Positions 1 to 9,442 of a DNA stretch of 64,000 nucleotides are shown here, piece by piece. Every line of letters starts with the position of its first letter. Position 1 is the stretch's first letter. The stretch spans positions 1,674,001-1,738,000 of the forward strand of contig NZ_JAEQMU010000001.1 of the NCBI RefSeq assembly GCF_017908035.1, written 5' to 3'. A model generated the notes under the pieces. The model saw nothing but the letters and a program-made list of their open reading frames with translations, did no database searches and was not told where the DNA came from. The position numbers were made by a program, and so were the translations under genes. Source of the stretch: Sphingobacterium tabacisoli. GTDB taxonomy: Bacteria; Bacteroidota; Bacteroidia; Sphingobacteriales; Sphingobacteriaceae.

Positions 1-7
1 CAGCTTA

Positions 8-1765
8 CTATTTGATAGAAACGTCTGCTCCCATCACTTTCTTGTTGGTACGGGATACATTGTTCTGATCTATAAGTAACTTTGCTCCTTCCAATCCCTG
101 TAAGTTATTGGCAAGGATTTCGAGCTGAAGAGCTGACAAACCTTGGGTTGTGGCAGCAGAAGCGCCTTTGAGTGGAAATGTATCGCCAAATCCTCCATTT
201 TGTCCAAATGCCGCGAAGGAAGTGTTTGGGTCAAACTGAACTGAAGTGGGCTTACCATCAGCATCAAGTACCTGAGTACCCAATACGGATGACATAACGG
301 AATAACCCGCATAGGTACTCCCTCCCATATCTGGCCAACTTCCGCCTAGATTGCCTGACACAATAGAGTTATAAATATATAGGTTATTATTATTGGCTGA
401 TGAGTTGTGAATGCCCACACCTCCTGTAGCTGTAGCGGTGGTACCTGCTTCATTGCCCGAAACGGTCGAGTTAATAAGATGGAAGGTAGTCGCGCCATAC
501 AATGCTATACCGCCACCGAAACTTGCGCCACCGGCTTTGTTGCCATAGATAGTAGAATTGACAATGTAAAACAAGGATTTTTCACGGGCATAAATTCCGC
601 CACCTACAGAATTATTACCGAATATACCACAGGTATTCTTAGCAATGGTAACGTTATAAAGGATATTAACGCTTTCGACCGCGGTATTCAGGCTGTATAA
701 TCCAGCGCCTACACCTCCGATTCTATTTCCGACAATCTCGGAATCATACATCACAAGACGAGAACCGTCATTCCAAATCCCACCACCATTAGAGGCGGCG
801 ATTGTAGTATAATTATTCTTGACAGACACTTGATCCATAGTAACATCAGCTAATGCTGTTAAATAAACCCCTGGAGCATGGTTGGCAGAACCGTTATCGA
901 TTATAGAGACATTGGTCAATCGTACCTTGGCTTTGGAAATAAACAATCCTCCACCATGTTGCCTACTGACCGTAGTACCTGCAGCGCTGACCGAACCTGT
1001 TCCTCCTGCCATACCTTTAGTAATTGTAATTCCATTCAATTCAACCTGTTGACCTTCGGCTTTGGGTGCGATGATAGTAACCACGTGTAAAGACTTACTA
1101 TTACCATTGAACTCCGTTTTATACAAGTTAGGATCTGCAGTAGCTCCGGTAGAAGCCTGAGCAGCATATCCTCCTATCAGGTGTACATTCTCTGCTATCT
1201 CGAAGGTAGCGTCCTGAGCAGAGGTACCCCCTGTCAACATTTTACTCGGGGTGTATACTCCTGCCGCGATATGGATATAGTCTCCATTTACCGCTTCATC
1301 CAATGCCTTATGCAGTGAAGTAGCATTAGTCCAAGAAAGCCCATCGGCAGTGACCTGCCCATCCACACGTACATAAAAATGTCGTGTGACATCTGGTATA
1401 GGATCTCCTGCAGATTGTTTAATCTGTATCTGTGCCTGTACTGCATCGGTGATGTAAGCCACGACTGTACCCGTGCGGGCGTTGAGCTCTCGGTTTCGGG
1501 CGGTAATGATTCCTACTTTTCCGGAAGATGCCCCGTTAGGCTTAACAAAAGACAGCCAGCTAGCGTCTGTCTTCAGCCGAAACGGAAGGTTACTATTCAC
1601 ATCCACCCACAGGGTGTCCAGTGTATTGGGGGCATCCAATGACGTGCCTGTAAAACTAATATCGCCTGTGTTGGGCGTAAAGCTTTCGAGATCGATATCT
1701 TTACAGGAAACTAGGCTAAACAGTCCGCATATAACAATAAAAATACTTTTTACTATACGATTCAT
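8..1765 (-). CDS. BACON/right-handed beta-helix surface lipoprotein
   Basis: 585 aa. A signal peptide ends in a lipobox at Cys21 (SLVSC), so this should be an outer-membrane lipoprotein. Residues about 35-120 resemble a BACON-like beta-sandwich (a WLS core, an RTGTV stretch, then IQIKQSAG). Residues about 125-560 are a Gly/Asn-rich repeat of the parallel beta-helix type seen in pectate-lyase-like and choice-of-anchor Q proteins, starting with an array of short strands after HIAAGVYTPS. No catalytic residues can be assigned, so it may be a lyase or a glycan-binding helix. It is the last visible gene of locus A, 8 bp after the glycosidase gene, and the operon may continue beyond the left edge. 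Confidence 0.75.
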   Translation of the reverse strand: MNRIVKSIFIVICGLFSLVSCKDIDLESFTPNTGDISFTGTSLDAPNTLDTLWVDVNSNLPFRLKTDASWLSFVKPNGASSGKVGIITARNRELNARTGTVVAYITDAVQAQIQIKQSAGDPIPDVTRHFYVRVDGQVTADGLSWTNATSLHKALDEAVNGDYIHIAAGVYTPSKMLTGGTSAQDATFEIAENVHLIGGYAAQASTGATADPNLYKTEFNGNSKSLHVVTIIAPKAEGQQVELNGITITKGMAGGTGSVSAAGTTVSRQHGGGLFISKAKVRLTNVSIIDNGSANHAPGVYLTALADVTMDQVSVKNNYTTIAASNGGGIWNDGSRLVMYDSEIVGNRIGGVGAGLYSLNTAVESVNILYNVTIAKNTCGIFGNNSVGGGIYAREKSLFYIVNSTIYGNKAGGASFGGGIALYGATTFHLINSTVSGNEAGTTATATGGVGIHNSSANNNNLYIYNSIVSGNLGGSWPDMGGSTYAGYSVMSSVLGTQVLDADGKPTSVQFDPNTSFAAFGQNGGFGDTFPLKGASAATTQGLSALQLEILANNLQGLEGAKLLIDQNNVSRTNKKVMGADVSIK

Positions 1766-1773
1766 AACGTGTA

Positions 1774-2721
1774 TTATTTTGCTATTAACAATAAACCGTT
1801 GGCTACAGCACGCTCTGCTCCGCCATTATCCGAAGGCCAGTTGCGTAACTGAAAACGATCTGTATTAAAATCGGGTGTACTGCGCTGAAAATAGGTACTG
1901 GAACCTCCACCATCAAGATTGATCGCATCGTACGCCCCAAGTGCCTTGAGGCACTGCCCCAGCTCTTCGTAGCTCATACCATTGGAATAATGGAATCTAC
2001 GCCCGTCCACTACCAGCATATAGACCTTGCTTCCATCCTGAGAGACACCAATTGCAGTACGCGGTTCCAGTACAGTGGATGTCTGAGGTTGTAATACGCC
2101 GTCACTGACCAATGTAACCCGACCACCAACAGCTTCCTGGATCTGATTCTTTACATTTGCATAATCGGCCTGATCCCCTACAAATGCCTTTCCATTCTTT
2201 AAGACAGCAAAAAAAGTATTTACTTGATCCGTCACCGTTGTCTTGATTGCAACACCTTCTTTGTACACAATCCCCTGAGGGGTACCATTGGTCATATTAT
2301 AAAAATCGGCATTTATACCAGCCCAGACCTTATGCCCTTCAAAGTCTTCAAATGTTGCCTGTTTGGTCATTGGCTGCATACCGAACTGCGCGGAATTATT
2401 GGGGGTAGATACTTCAATACCAACCTGAGGATTGGTCAAATCGGTTTCGATAACAAATATCTTTTTGGCCAGTCCTGTTTTTGATATATAGCTTATTTCT
2501 GTCGCTGTAACTCCGTCTACAATCTGATAGGCACTGTCCTGATGGATGTGTACCATAAGGTCTGTATGTTGAACTATTTTCTTTGCCACTTCTGAGGTAG
2601 GCACAAGAGAGTAAGTATCCTCTACTCTTATAAATTCTTCTTTATTGCTACAGGACAGTATAGTCAGGGCCAGCCCGAGCACCGTAGCAGATAGGGTCTG
2701 CTGTATCTTGATCATCTTCAT
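1774..2721 (-). CDS. Phosphodiester glycosidase (NAGPA domain) lipoprotein
   Basis: 315 aa with a signal peptide and lipobox Cys24 (TILSC). A second in-frame ATG lies two codons downstream. Residues about 85-313 match the phosphodiester glycosidase (NAGPA, formerly DUF2233) fold: the family motif NLDGGGSST near residue 268 and the closing AVANGLLLI are visible. Known family members remove GlcNAc or other sugars from phosphodiester-linked glycans (mammalian uncovering enzyme, bacterial YngK/exopolysaccharide homologs). It lies between SusD and the beta-helix protein of locus A, one base after the susD stop, so it probably acts at the cell surface on the glycan imported by the locus. The natural substrate cannot be read from sequence. 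Confidence 0.85.
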   Translation of the reverse strand: MKMIKIQQTLSATVLGLALTILSCSNKEEFIRVEDTYSLVPTSEVAKKIVQHTDLMVHIHQDSAYQIVDGVTATEISYISKTGLAKKIFVIETDLTNPQVGIEVSTPNNSAQFGMQPMTKQATFEDFEGHKVWAGINADFYNMTNGTPQGIVYKEGVAIKTTVTDQVNTFFAVLKNGKAFVGDQADYANVKNQIQEAVGGRVTLVSDGVLQPQTSTVLEPRTAIGVSQDGSKVYMLVVDGRRFHYSNGMSYEELGQCLKALGAYDAINLDGGGSSTYFQRSTPDFNTDRFQLRNWPSDNGGAERAVANGLLLIAK

Positions 2722-2722
2722 T

Positions 2723-4003
2723 TTAATATCCAGGATTAGGTTTCAAATTTGTGTTACGTTGTAGTTCGCTTCCGGGAATCGGTAAAAGCGTCTGATAAGG
2801 TAAAATACCTAAAGTACTTATAGCTTTTTCGGTACGGATTAGGTCATAATACCTGAAGTTTTCACCCAAGAATTCGAGCTGCCGCTCACGAAGTAAAGCC
2901 GCAAGAAAATCACTCTCTGAAGATGGAGAAACAATAGGTAGTCCTCGAAATTGACGTAAGGCATTTAGATAGGCCAACCCTTTGGTCAGGCCAAGTGATT
3001 CAGCTGCTATTAGGTACATTTCGGAAATACGGGATATGATAACCGGATCTCTTCCTGTCTGCCCACTAGGGTATTTATTGACACAGTCAGTACCAGCAAT
3101 ATTTACGATGGTCATATTACGTCTTTTGTCTGTTGAGGCAAACAAATTGACCGTCTCTGTAGTAATCCTATAGTTACCCTGGCCTTTGTTCGGGTGTGCA
3201 TAAGAGTAAAACAGATCAGATATATTGATAGAAGATTCTTCTGAAAGATTCTCAAATGCAAATATAACCTCTGTATTTGCCTGCTTTCTGAATATCTTTT
3301 CAAAGCTATCCAAGGCATACTTTCCTGAAGAGATAAGCGACTCCGCGACGGTAGCAGCTTCTACTTTCTTGCCCTGCGCCAGATATACTCTTGCCTGCAA
3401 AGCTTTGACCGCATCCGCTGAAACATAATAATAGGATTTTGAAGCACCGAGGTATTTTGTTGCCTCTATCAGATTAGATTCTATAAAGGCCCAAACCTGT
3501 TCTTTTGAATCCCGCAAGGGTTTTTCTAACGTATTGTCGGGTAGTACTGGCACATCGCCCCAACGGGTGACAAGATTATAATAATTTAGAGCTCTAAAAT
3601 AATAGGCCTCTCCCAGGGTTAGGTTGCGGATACTGCTCTCTGGCTGGGCCTGACATATGGATAGCACATTGTTGACCTGATACAGTGAACTATAATATCC
3701 GTTCCAACCTCTGGAAACGATAGAATTGAGTGGAGAAAGGGTCGAATTGATCAGGTTGATCGGCGAGCTATTGGCGCCTGTCTGTAAGTCTCCTCCTAAA
3801 AGGTCAAAGATGATAAAATTGTGCACTCCAGGATCATTTTGCATATTGTTATACATCCCTAAGCGTAGAGCCGGTATATCATTGGCAGTCACCGCATCGG
3901 GAGCCATAGCCGAATGAGAATACAAATCCAGCTTGTCTGCACAGGAGCTAAACGCTGATAATGCAACTGTACAGGCTATTATATAAAGGTTTTGAAGTTT
4001 CAT
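2723..4003 (-). CDS. SusD/RagB-like nutrient-binding lipoprotein (locus A)
   Basis: 426 aa, short for a SusD. The lipobox is at Cys21 (FSSCADK). The SusD TPR-type helical core is visible in the stretch LTLGEAYYFRALNYYNLV (about 128-145) and the C-terminal segment with LRERQLEFLGENFRYYDLIR. The C-terminus NLKPNPGY is the usual ending for the family. It forms the lid of the SusC transporter and binds the glycan at the outer surface. It is 4 bp downstream of SusC and presumably translated from the same message. Confidence 0.93.
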   Translation of the reverse strand: MKLQNLYIIACTVALSAFSSCADKLDLYSHSAMAPDAVTANDIPALRLGMYNNMQNDPGVHNFIIFDLLGGDLQTGANSSPINLINSTLSPLNSIVSRGWNGYYSSLYQVNNVLSICQAQPESSIRNLTLGEAYYFRALNYYNLVTRWGDVPVLPDNTLEKPLRDSKEQVWAFIESNLIEATKYLGASKSYYYVSADAVKALQARVYLAQGKKVEAATVAESLISSGKYALDSFEKIFRKQANTEVIFAFENLSEESSINISDLFYSYAHPNKGQGNYRITTETVNLFASTDKRRNMTIVNIAGTDCVNKYPSGQTGRDPVIISRISEMYLIAAESLGLTKGLAYLNALRQFRGLPIVSPSSESDFLAALLRERQLEFLGENFRYYDLIRTEKAISTLGILPYQTLLPIPGSELQRNTNLKPNPGY

Positions 4004-4007
4004 GTTT

Positions 4008-7000
4008 TTATAGATTTATGTTTACGCCAAAGCTAAATGTCCTAGGCTGGGGAACACCAAATAGATCAACACCGTAGAACCTTGGGTCAAGATTACTGTT
4101 TACCTCTGGATCCCATCCCGAATAATTGGTCAACAGAAATAAATTATCTACCGTAGCGAACACCCGCAGACCATTTAGTTTAATCTGTCTGACCAATTGC
4201 TTATCAAAATTGTACGCCAATGTCATAGATCGTAAACGAATAAAAGAACCGTCTTCAAGAAAACGTGTTGAGTTCTTGGTATTATGCCCTAGTCCAACCA
4301 ATGCCCGTGGGTATACGTTTGTACTACCTGCACCTGTCCATGCATTTTCGACATAACTTAAGTCTTTAGCGAAGTTTGCCCCTAAATTGGCCATCCCTGT
4401 TGATTTCCACTGCGCATAGACATCTGCTCCATAGGCATAGGTAAATAAGAAATCTAACTGTACCCCTTTATAAGAAAATGAATTGTTCCACCCCCCTGTG
4501 AGTTTAGGATTTGCATTTCCGGTAACAACCCGATCGTTGTCATTTATAATATTATTACCATCAATATCGCGCCAGCGCACATCGCCCGCACGTACCCCTA
4601 ACTCGAACTGCTCCTGTGGAACTTCTCCATCATATTGAAATAACCCATCCCAATCAAACAAATAGAATGCACCGATGCTCTGCCCTACTTTCAAAGCTCT
4701 GTTATCTCCGATAGCTATAGGAGCTTCATCCTCGAGCAATGACGTGATGCGATTCGTATTGTGTGCGATATTGAATGTGGATTTCCATTGTACCTGACCC
4801 AATAGTATATTCGTGTTGATTCCCAGCTCTAAACCTTTGTTCATCATCGAGCCAACATTGCTAACGATACTGGTCATCCCTGTTGTCGCGTGGATTGGCA
4901 TACTGTAAAGAAGATCGTAGGTCTTTTTATAATAGGCATCAAAGACGATATTCAGTTTTCTTTTAAAGAAGGAAACATCGAAACCTACGTCGTACTGATT
5001 GGCTTTTTCCCAACGCAAGTCTTTATTACCAAATGAGGAAACTGATATACCGGACTCATTGCCATAGTTCTGACCACCCGACATAAGTGCCTGATAGGCG
5101 TACTGTCCGATGCCTTCCTGATTACCCGTGACTCCGTAACTTGCTCGGAATTTCAGGTCGTTTTCATTTACCCCCATAAACTCTTCATTGGAGATATTCC
5201 AACCAAAAGAAAGTGAAGGGAAATAGCCCCAACGGTTGTCCCTATGAAATTTAGACGATCCATCGGCACGTAGCGTGGCAGTCATCAAATAACGATCCTT
5301 GTAAGAGAAAGTTCCTCTTCCAAAATAAGACTCTAAAGCATATTCTCCAACACCACCGCTAGCAGCAAATATCTCGGAGGCAACAGATATAACCTGTAAG
5401 GACGGGGTCGGAAATCCGCGTCCATCAATTGACGACGAACGGCTCATTTGTTTCTGATAGGAATGCCCCAACATGGCAGATACTGTCAGATCGCCAAATG
5501 AATTATTATAGTTCAGCACATTATCAAAAACAACATTCTGAATCAACCTGTTATAATCCAAAAGACGTCCTACCCCAGTACCATAGGGATGCTTTTGATT
5601 ATAATATGTATAGTCATAGGTATAACCTATATCGGCATTAAAAGACGAACGGAACGAAAAGTGATCGAGAAAGTTGGCCTGTCCGTAATAGGTGCCGAGG
5701 TATCGATAATTATCTACATATGCATCCTGTTCATTCAGAATCTGTAAAGGATTGTGACGCGTCAGCTCGTCGGTACCACCCACATAATAGTCACCATTGG
5801 GCTTAAATGGACGGTCAAACGGTCGCTGTTCGATAGCCCGAGCGATAATGGTGGAGCCTAAATTGGCTCCGGGCACTTGGTTGTTCTTAATAAAGTTGCC
5901 CATATTATTAGCACCGACTTCCAACCAATCTGTAAACTTGTGACTGACTTTTGTATTGAGATTGTACTTTCGGATCGCATTGTTCTTCACCACCCCAGAT
6001 TGATCAGTAAGCCCCAATCCAAAATAATAATTGGTCTTTGTATTTCCTCCCGATAGTGCGGCATCATAATTCTGGAAATATCCGGTCTGTAAAACCAATC
6101 CGAGCCAGTCGGTATCAGGGAGTCCCTGATAGGGATTCTGTATACGTATTTTATAGTCACTGTCTCCTATCTTTCGATCATATTGTTTATTATAGTTGTC
6201 TACTCCTGCATTAAAGCTTGCAATATACTGCTCTGAATCGGCCAGTTTTATTTTATTCTTATTGGCAAATTGGCTAAAACCAGTTGTTACATTCACCCGG
6301 ACATCATTTCTACCTGCTTTACCTGATTTTGTAGTGATGAGAACGACTCCATTACTGGCACGTGAGCCATAAATAGCTGCCGAAGCTGCATCTTTTAGAA
6401 TTTCGATCGACTCGACGTCAGCAGGATTGAACGCCGCCAATGGACTATAGGACTCACCAAATGAAAACAAAGCCATATCGGATGTATTGATCGGTACCCC
6501 GTCAACCACATATAAAGGATTGTTCCCAGCGCTAATGGAAGAGTTACCCCGAATCGTAATTTTCTCACCAGAAGCTAAATTGCCGGACCCCATGGACACA
6601 TTAACCCCAGCAATACGACCTTCAAGTAACCGGGTAGGGCTTGCTACCTGACGCATATTGGAGTCATCTATTTTGAGGCTACCTACAGCGCTAGTGACTA
6701 AAGATCTCCGTTGCGTACCGTATCCCACAACGACAGTTTCTTCTAATAGTTTTTCTTCAACATTTAATATAATCCGAGGTGCTTCATGCATCCTAATGGT
6801 GACGACCTTAGATTCATATCCCGTAAAACTGACACGTACTGTAGCGGAACTGGCTACGGTAGGTAAGCTAAAATACCCTTTTTCATCTGTTTGTGTAGTT
6901 TTTCCACCGTCGACCAACTGTATAGATGCTCCAATAAGAGGAACACCTGTTTCTGCAACGACGAAGCCAGCCACAAACTGTTGGATAACATCTACCTTAC

Positions 7001-7343
7001 GTGGAGTATATACTGCTCTAGCTTTATCTTTTATAACAATAACACCTTGATTCAATTCATAATCGAAAGGTTGTCCTTTAAAAACTTCTGGCAGTAGCTC
7101 TGAAAGTTCTACATTCTGTGCTTTTATAGATACCCTGTTTGCTTCGCTGCCATACTGTCCATCGAATAGATAGGAAACATTGGTCTGCTGTTTTATTTTC
7201 TTAAATACATCGACCAGTTTTTCATTTTTAACATCCAACGATACCCGTTGTAAGGACGCGGCGCTGACAGAGGGCACCAGCACTCCTACCTGTAATGCCA
7301 AAGCCAGCCATAATGCCCCTTTTCTTCTTTTAAAAAAACTCAT
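4008..7343 (-). CDS. SusC/RagA TonB-linked outer-membrane receptor with STN domain (locus A)
   Basis: 1111 aa. Order: signal peptide (1-28), STN signalling domain (about 32-95, SLDVKNEKLVDVFKKIKQQ), carboxypeptidase-D regulatory-like domain (about 122-200), TonB-box-like EETVVVGYGTQRR (about 198-210), plug (to about 330), then a 22-strand barrel ending in FGVNINL. It imports oligosaccharide or another large ligand using TonB energy. The STN domain is the part known to signal through FecR-type anti-sigma factors, which fits the FecR/FecI genes directly upstream. The gap to fecR is only 36 bp with no visible promoter, so fecR and susC A are probably co-transcribed. Confidence 0.95.
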   Translation of the reverse strand: MSFFKRRKGALWLALALQVGVLVPSVSAASLQRVSLDVKNEKLVDVFKKIKQQTNVSYLFDGQYGSEANRVSIKAQNVELSELLPEVFKGQPFDYELNQGVIVIKDKARAVYTPRKVDVIQQFVAGFVVAETGVPLIGASIQLVDGGKTTQTDEKGYFSLPTVASSATVRVSFTGYESKVVTIRMHEAPRIILNVEEKLLEETVVVGYGTQRRSLVTSAVGSLKIDDSNMRQVASPTRLLEGRIAGVNVSMGSGNLASGEKITIRGNSSISAGNNPLYVVDGVPINTSDMALFSFGESYSPLAAFNPADVESIEILKDAASAAIYGSRASNGVVLITTKSGKAGRNDVRVNVTTGFSQFANKNKIKLADSEQYIASFNAGVDNYNKQYDRKIGDSDYKIRIQNPYQGLPDTDWLGLVLQTGYFQNYDAALSGGNTKTNYYFGLGLTDQSGVVKNNAIRKYNLNTKVSHKFTDWLEVGANNMGNFIKNNQVPGANLGSTIIARAIEQRPFDRPFKPNGDYYVGGTDELTRHNPLQILNEQDAYVDNYRYLGTYYGQANFLDHFSFRSSFNADIGYTYDYTYYNQKHPYGTGVGRLLDYNRLIQNVVFDNVLNYNNSFGDLTVSAMLGHSYQKQMSRSSSIDGRGFPTPSLQVISVASEIFAASGGVGEYALESYFGRGTFSYKDRYLMTATLRADGSSKFHRDNRWGYFPSLSFGWNISNEEFMGVNENDLKFRASYGVTGNQEGIGQYAYQALMSGGQNYGNESGISVSSFGNKDLRWEKANQYDVGFDVSFFKRKLNIVFDAYYKKTYDLLYSMPIHATTGMTSIVSNVGSMMNKGLELGINTNILLGQVQWKSTFNIAHNTNRITSLLEDEAPIAIGDNRALKVGQSIGAFYLFDWDGLFQYDGEVPQEQFELGVRAGDVRWRDIDGNNIINDNDRVVTGNANPKLTGGWNNSFSYKGVQLDFLFTYAYGADVYAQWKSTGMANLGANFAKDLSYVENAWTGAGSTNVYPRALVGLGHNTKNSTRFLEDGSFIRLRSMTLAYNFDKQLVRQIKLNGLRVFATVDNLFLLTNYSGWDPEVNSNLDPRFYGVDLFGVPQPRTFSFGVNINL

Positions 7344-7379
7344 GAATTTGATTGTTTAATTAGGTTGATTACTCGCATA

Positions 7380-8471
7380 TTATTTTCCTTGATTTGTAGC
7401 AACTGTCAGTCGGCCGTTTTTGACAATGATCTTGACATTCGATGTGGTTTCAATCAGGTCTAACAGCTTATTTAACGGCACATTTCTATCTATCAATCCA
7501 TTTAATCTATTATTTGGAAGATTATTTAGATCTACCTCGATATTGTACCAACGGCCTATACAAGTGATTACTTCATCCATTGGGGTATTATCAAAGAAGA
7601 ACTCGCCATTACGCCATGCTGCAACATCTTCGGCATTATCTACTGCTATATAGCGTATATGCTTACCAATATGAGCCTGATGCCCGGGAGTCATCCGTAT
7701 GGTTTCATTATGCTGTGAGGAGGCTTCTACAGAACCTTCTATTAAGGTTACGACATCGGTCTGCTGCCCTTTGTACGAAGTGATATTGAACTTTGTCCCT
7801 AAGACCTTTGTAGACTGTTGATCAGTATGAACAATAAAAGGGGCTGATTTATCATGTGTCACATCAAAATAAGCCTCTCCAGATAAAAAGACTTCGCGCT
7901 TATTTTTCGCAAAATGCGAAGGAAACCGTATAACAGTAGCCGCGTTAAGCCATACAGATGTACCATCGGGTAAGACTAACTGATAATAACCTCCTTTAGG
8001 AGTTACGATCTCATGCATGGCTGTCTCTACTCCGCTTTCTTCACGATAAATGCCTTCCCCTTCGAGCTTAGCCAAGTCTGCTAGTGATGTAAGGGAGTAT
8101 ACCTGACCGTTTTCTGTAATCAGACTGGCGCCAATCTTACCGGGGCCAACTGTGGCTAGATTGATCTCCTCTGCATCATGTCTACTGAGATAATATCCCC
8201 CGATGAATAATAAAGGCAAAACTATTGCCGCTGCCCAGCGTAAATAGACTCGACCAGGACGACGCAAAGGCTTGATATTATCGCCTTTTTGAATACGATT
8301 CCACATACGGGACTCAAGCTCCTGAAGCTGTAAGTCGGACTTTTCTTTGGTAATATCGAGATCTGACTGTGATTCATTGTAGTAATGCTCTACACGGTCT
8401 ATTTCTTCCTGGCTTGCGCTTCCCTGAAGATATTTCTGTATAATGGTTTTAAGGTCTTTTTTCTTTTTCAT
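7380..8471 (-). CDS. FecR-family anti-sigma factor (locus A)
   Basis: 363 aa. The cytoplasmic N-terminus (1-75) binds the sigma factor, and one membrane helix lies at about 78-95 (WAAAIVLPLLFIGGYYL). A periplasmic FecR domain follows (about 150-255; the family pattern YQLVLPDGTSVWLNA is clear), then a C-terminal DUF4974 domain (about 290-358) that in this family meets the STN domain of the receptor. It sits between the sigma gene and the STN-SusC, the standard order for a cell-surface signalling cascade. The length is normal for the family. Confidence 0.94.
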   Translation of the reverse strand: MKKKKDLKTIIQKYLQGSASQEEIDRVEHYYNESQSDLDITKEKSDLQLQELESRMWNRIQKGDNIKPLRRPGRVYLRWAAAIVLPLLFIGGYYLSRHDAEEINLATVGPGKIGASLITENGQVYSLTSLADLAKLEGEGIYREESGVETAMHEIVTPKGGYYQLVLPDGTSVWLNAATVIRFPSHFAKNKREVFLSGEAYFDVTHDKSAPFIVHTDQQSTKVLGTKFNITSYKGQQTDVVTLIEGSVEASSQHNETIRMTPGHQAHIGKHIRYIAVDNAEDVAAWRNGEFFFDNTPMDEVITCIGRWYNIEVDLNNLPNNRLNGLIDRNVPLNKLLDLIETTSNVKIIVKNGRLTVATNQGK

Positions 8472-8532
8472 CTTCTGTTCTTATACTAAAGACCGATGAA
8501 AAACACGAAAGCCCAGTCGCTTCAGAAAAAAA

Positions 8533-9099
8533 TTAAAAGAAAAGAAGAATAATGGTTTTGAAGATGCTTCTAATGGTAGAAATAGCTTTGCCAAGATGGT
8601 TACGCACAGTTTTTACAGATAGCCCCATAACTGCTGCAATCTCATCGGTAGATCTATTTTCTTCATATCGCATAGCAAAAGCTGTGCGTTGCTGGGGAGG
8701 TAACGAAAGAATTTTTTCTTGGAGGCTGTGATAAGCTTCCTTAGTGAGCAGATCCTTTAATGGGGATGAATCGTTGGTCAAACTCTCTTCATAATCTGTG
8801 ATCAGAGATGGCTTATTCTTAAGAATAAAATTAAGCGTTTTGTTTTTGGCAAGGACAAACAAGTAAGCCCTAAGATTTTGAATAGCTATTTTTTCTCTAT
8901 TCTCCCATAAAGTTGTAAAGATATCCTGAGTGATATTCTCTGCATCATCCTGATTATGGAGTCTTTTATAGGCTTGATTATAAACAAATACCCAATGCAG
9001 ACGGTATAGCTTCTCGAAAGCGTCATGACTGCCCGAAACGAGTTGATCAAGCAGATACTGTTCTGCCTCGTCAGCGCTATTCAATTGATCTGGATTCAC
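8533..9099 (-). CDS. ECF sigma factor, FecI/RpoE-like (locus A)
   Basis: 188 aa. Sigma-70 region 2 lies at about 28-95 (HNQDDAENITQDIFTTLWENR) and region 4 at about 125-180 (LPPQQRTAFAMRYEENRSTDEIA with the HTH). It should direct RNA polymerase to the locus A promoters when FecR releases it. The start appears to be GTG at 9099. An overlapping ATG at 9101 is in another frame, and no upstream in-frame ATG exists. A perfect TAAATTTG -7 box ends 6 bases before the GTG, so the message may be nearly leaderless or the true start may lie slightly downstream. Confidence 0.9.
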   Translation of the reverse strand: MNPDQLNSADEAEQYLLDQLVSGSHDAFEKLYRLHWVFVYNQAYKRLHNQDDAENITQDIFTTLWENREKIAIQNLRAYLFVLAKNKTLNFILKNKPSLITDYEESLTNDSSPLKDLLTKEAYHSLQEKILSLPPQQRTAFAMRYEENRSTDEIAAVMGLSVKTVRNHLGKAISTIRSIFKTIILLFF

Positions 9100-9104
9100 A
9101 TTGG

Positions 9105-9112
9105 CAAATTTA
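9105..9112 (-). promoter_or_regulatory. -7 box (TAAATTTG) of the locus A sigma gene
   Basis: Read on the minus strand this is TAAATTTG, an exact match to the Bacteroidota TANNTTTG -7 element. No clear TTTG -33 box lies at the expected distance. The spacing to the GTG start is very short. Confidence 0.45.
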
Positions 9113-9365
9113 GATTACCTGATATAAAGCTTATATTATATCTAGGTTAAGTTATCTATCCTTTAAATTTATGCCATAAAAATATTGAATAAAAATCGAG
9201 AAAAACAATATTGAGTCACCTTATGTATACAATTACATGCTAAAATGTGACTTGCAAACTTCCATTTCCCACCAACATTATCTCTCCCAAAACTAATTTA
9301 ATGTAATGTTTATCTTAAAAATAACAGGCAGTGAAAATATCGGCACAGCTTTTGTAACTGTATCA
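9113..9365. other. AT-rich gap between locus A sigma gene and the small-RNA-like element
   Basis: About 250 bases with no ORF of note. The right end holds the upstream region of the conserved small-RNA-like element. I see no other repeat or hairpin here. Confidence 0.5.
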
Positions 9366-9436
9366 GTATTCATAATTTAGGTTAATAATTGGTTAGTTAA
9401 AAAGACCTGAAGCTCCCCGCTTCAGGTCTTTTTTTG
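9366..9436 (+). ncRNA. Candidate small RNA, copy 1 (conserved 35-nt block plus terminator hairpin)
   Basis: Bases 9366-9400 are identical to 54467-54501. They are followed in both copies by a GC-rich hairpin (stem 9401-9413 with 9419-9431, loop UCCCC) and a T run (9429-9435). The stem sequence differs from the other copy, but every change is compensated on the opposite arm, so the structure is under selection. The element ends 7 bases before the stop codon of the convergent locus B PD40 gene. Upstream on the plus strand there is a TTTTG but no exact -7 box, so the promoter is weaker or different here than at copy 2. It could also act as a two-way terminator for locus B. Confidence 0.5.
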
Positions 9437-9442
9437 AATCCC

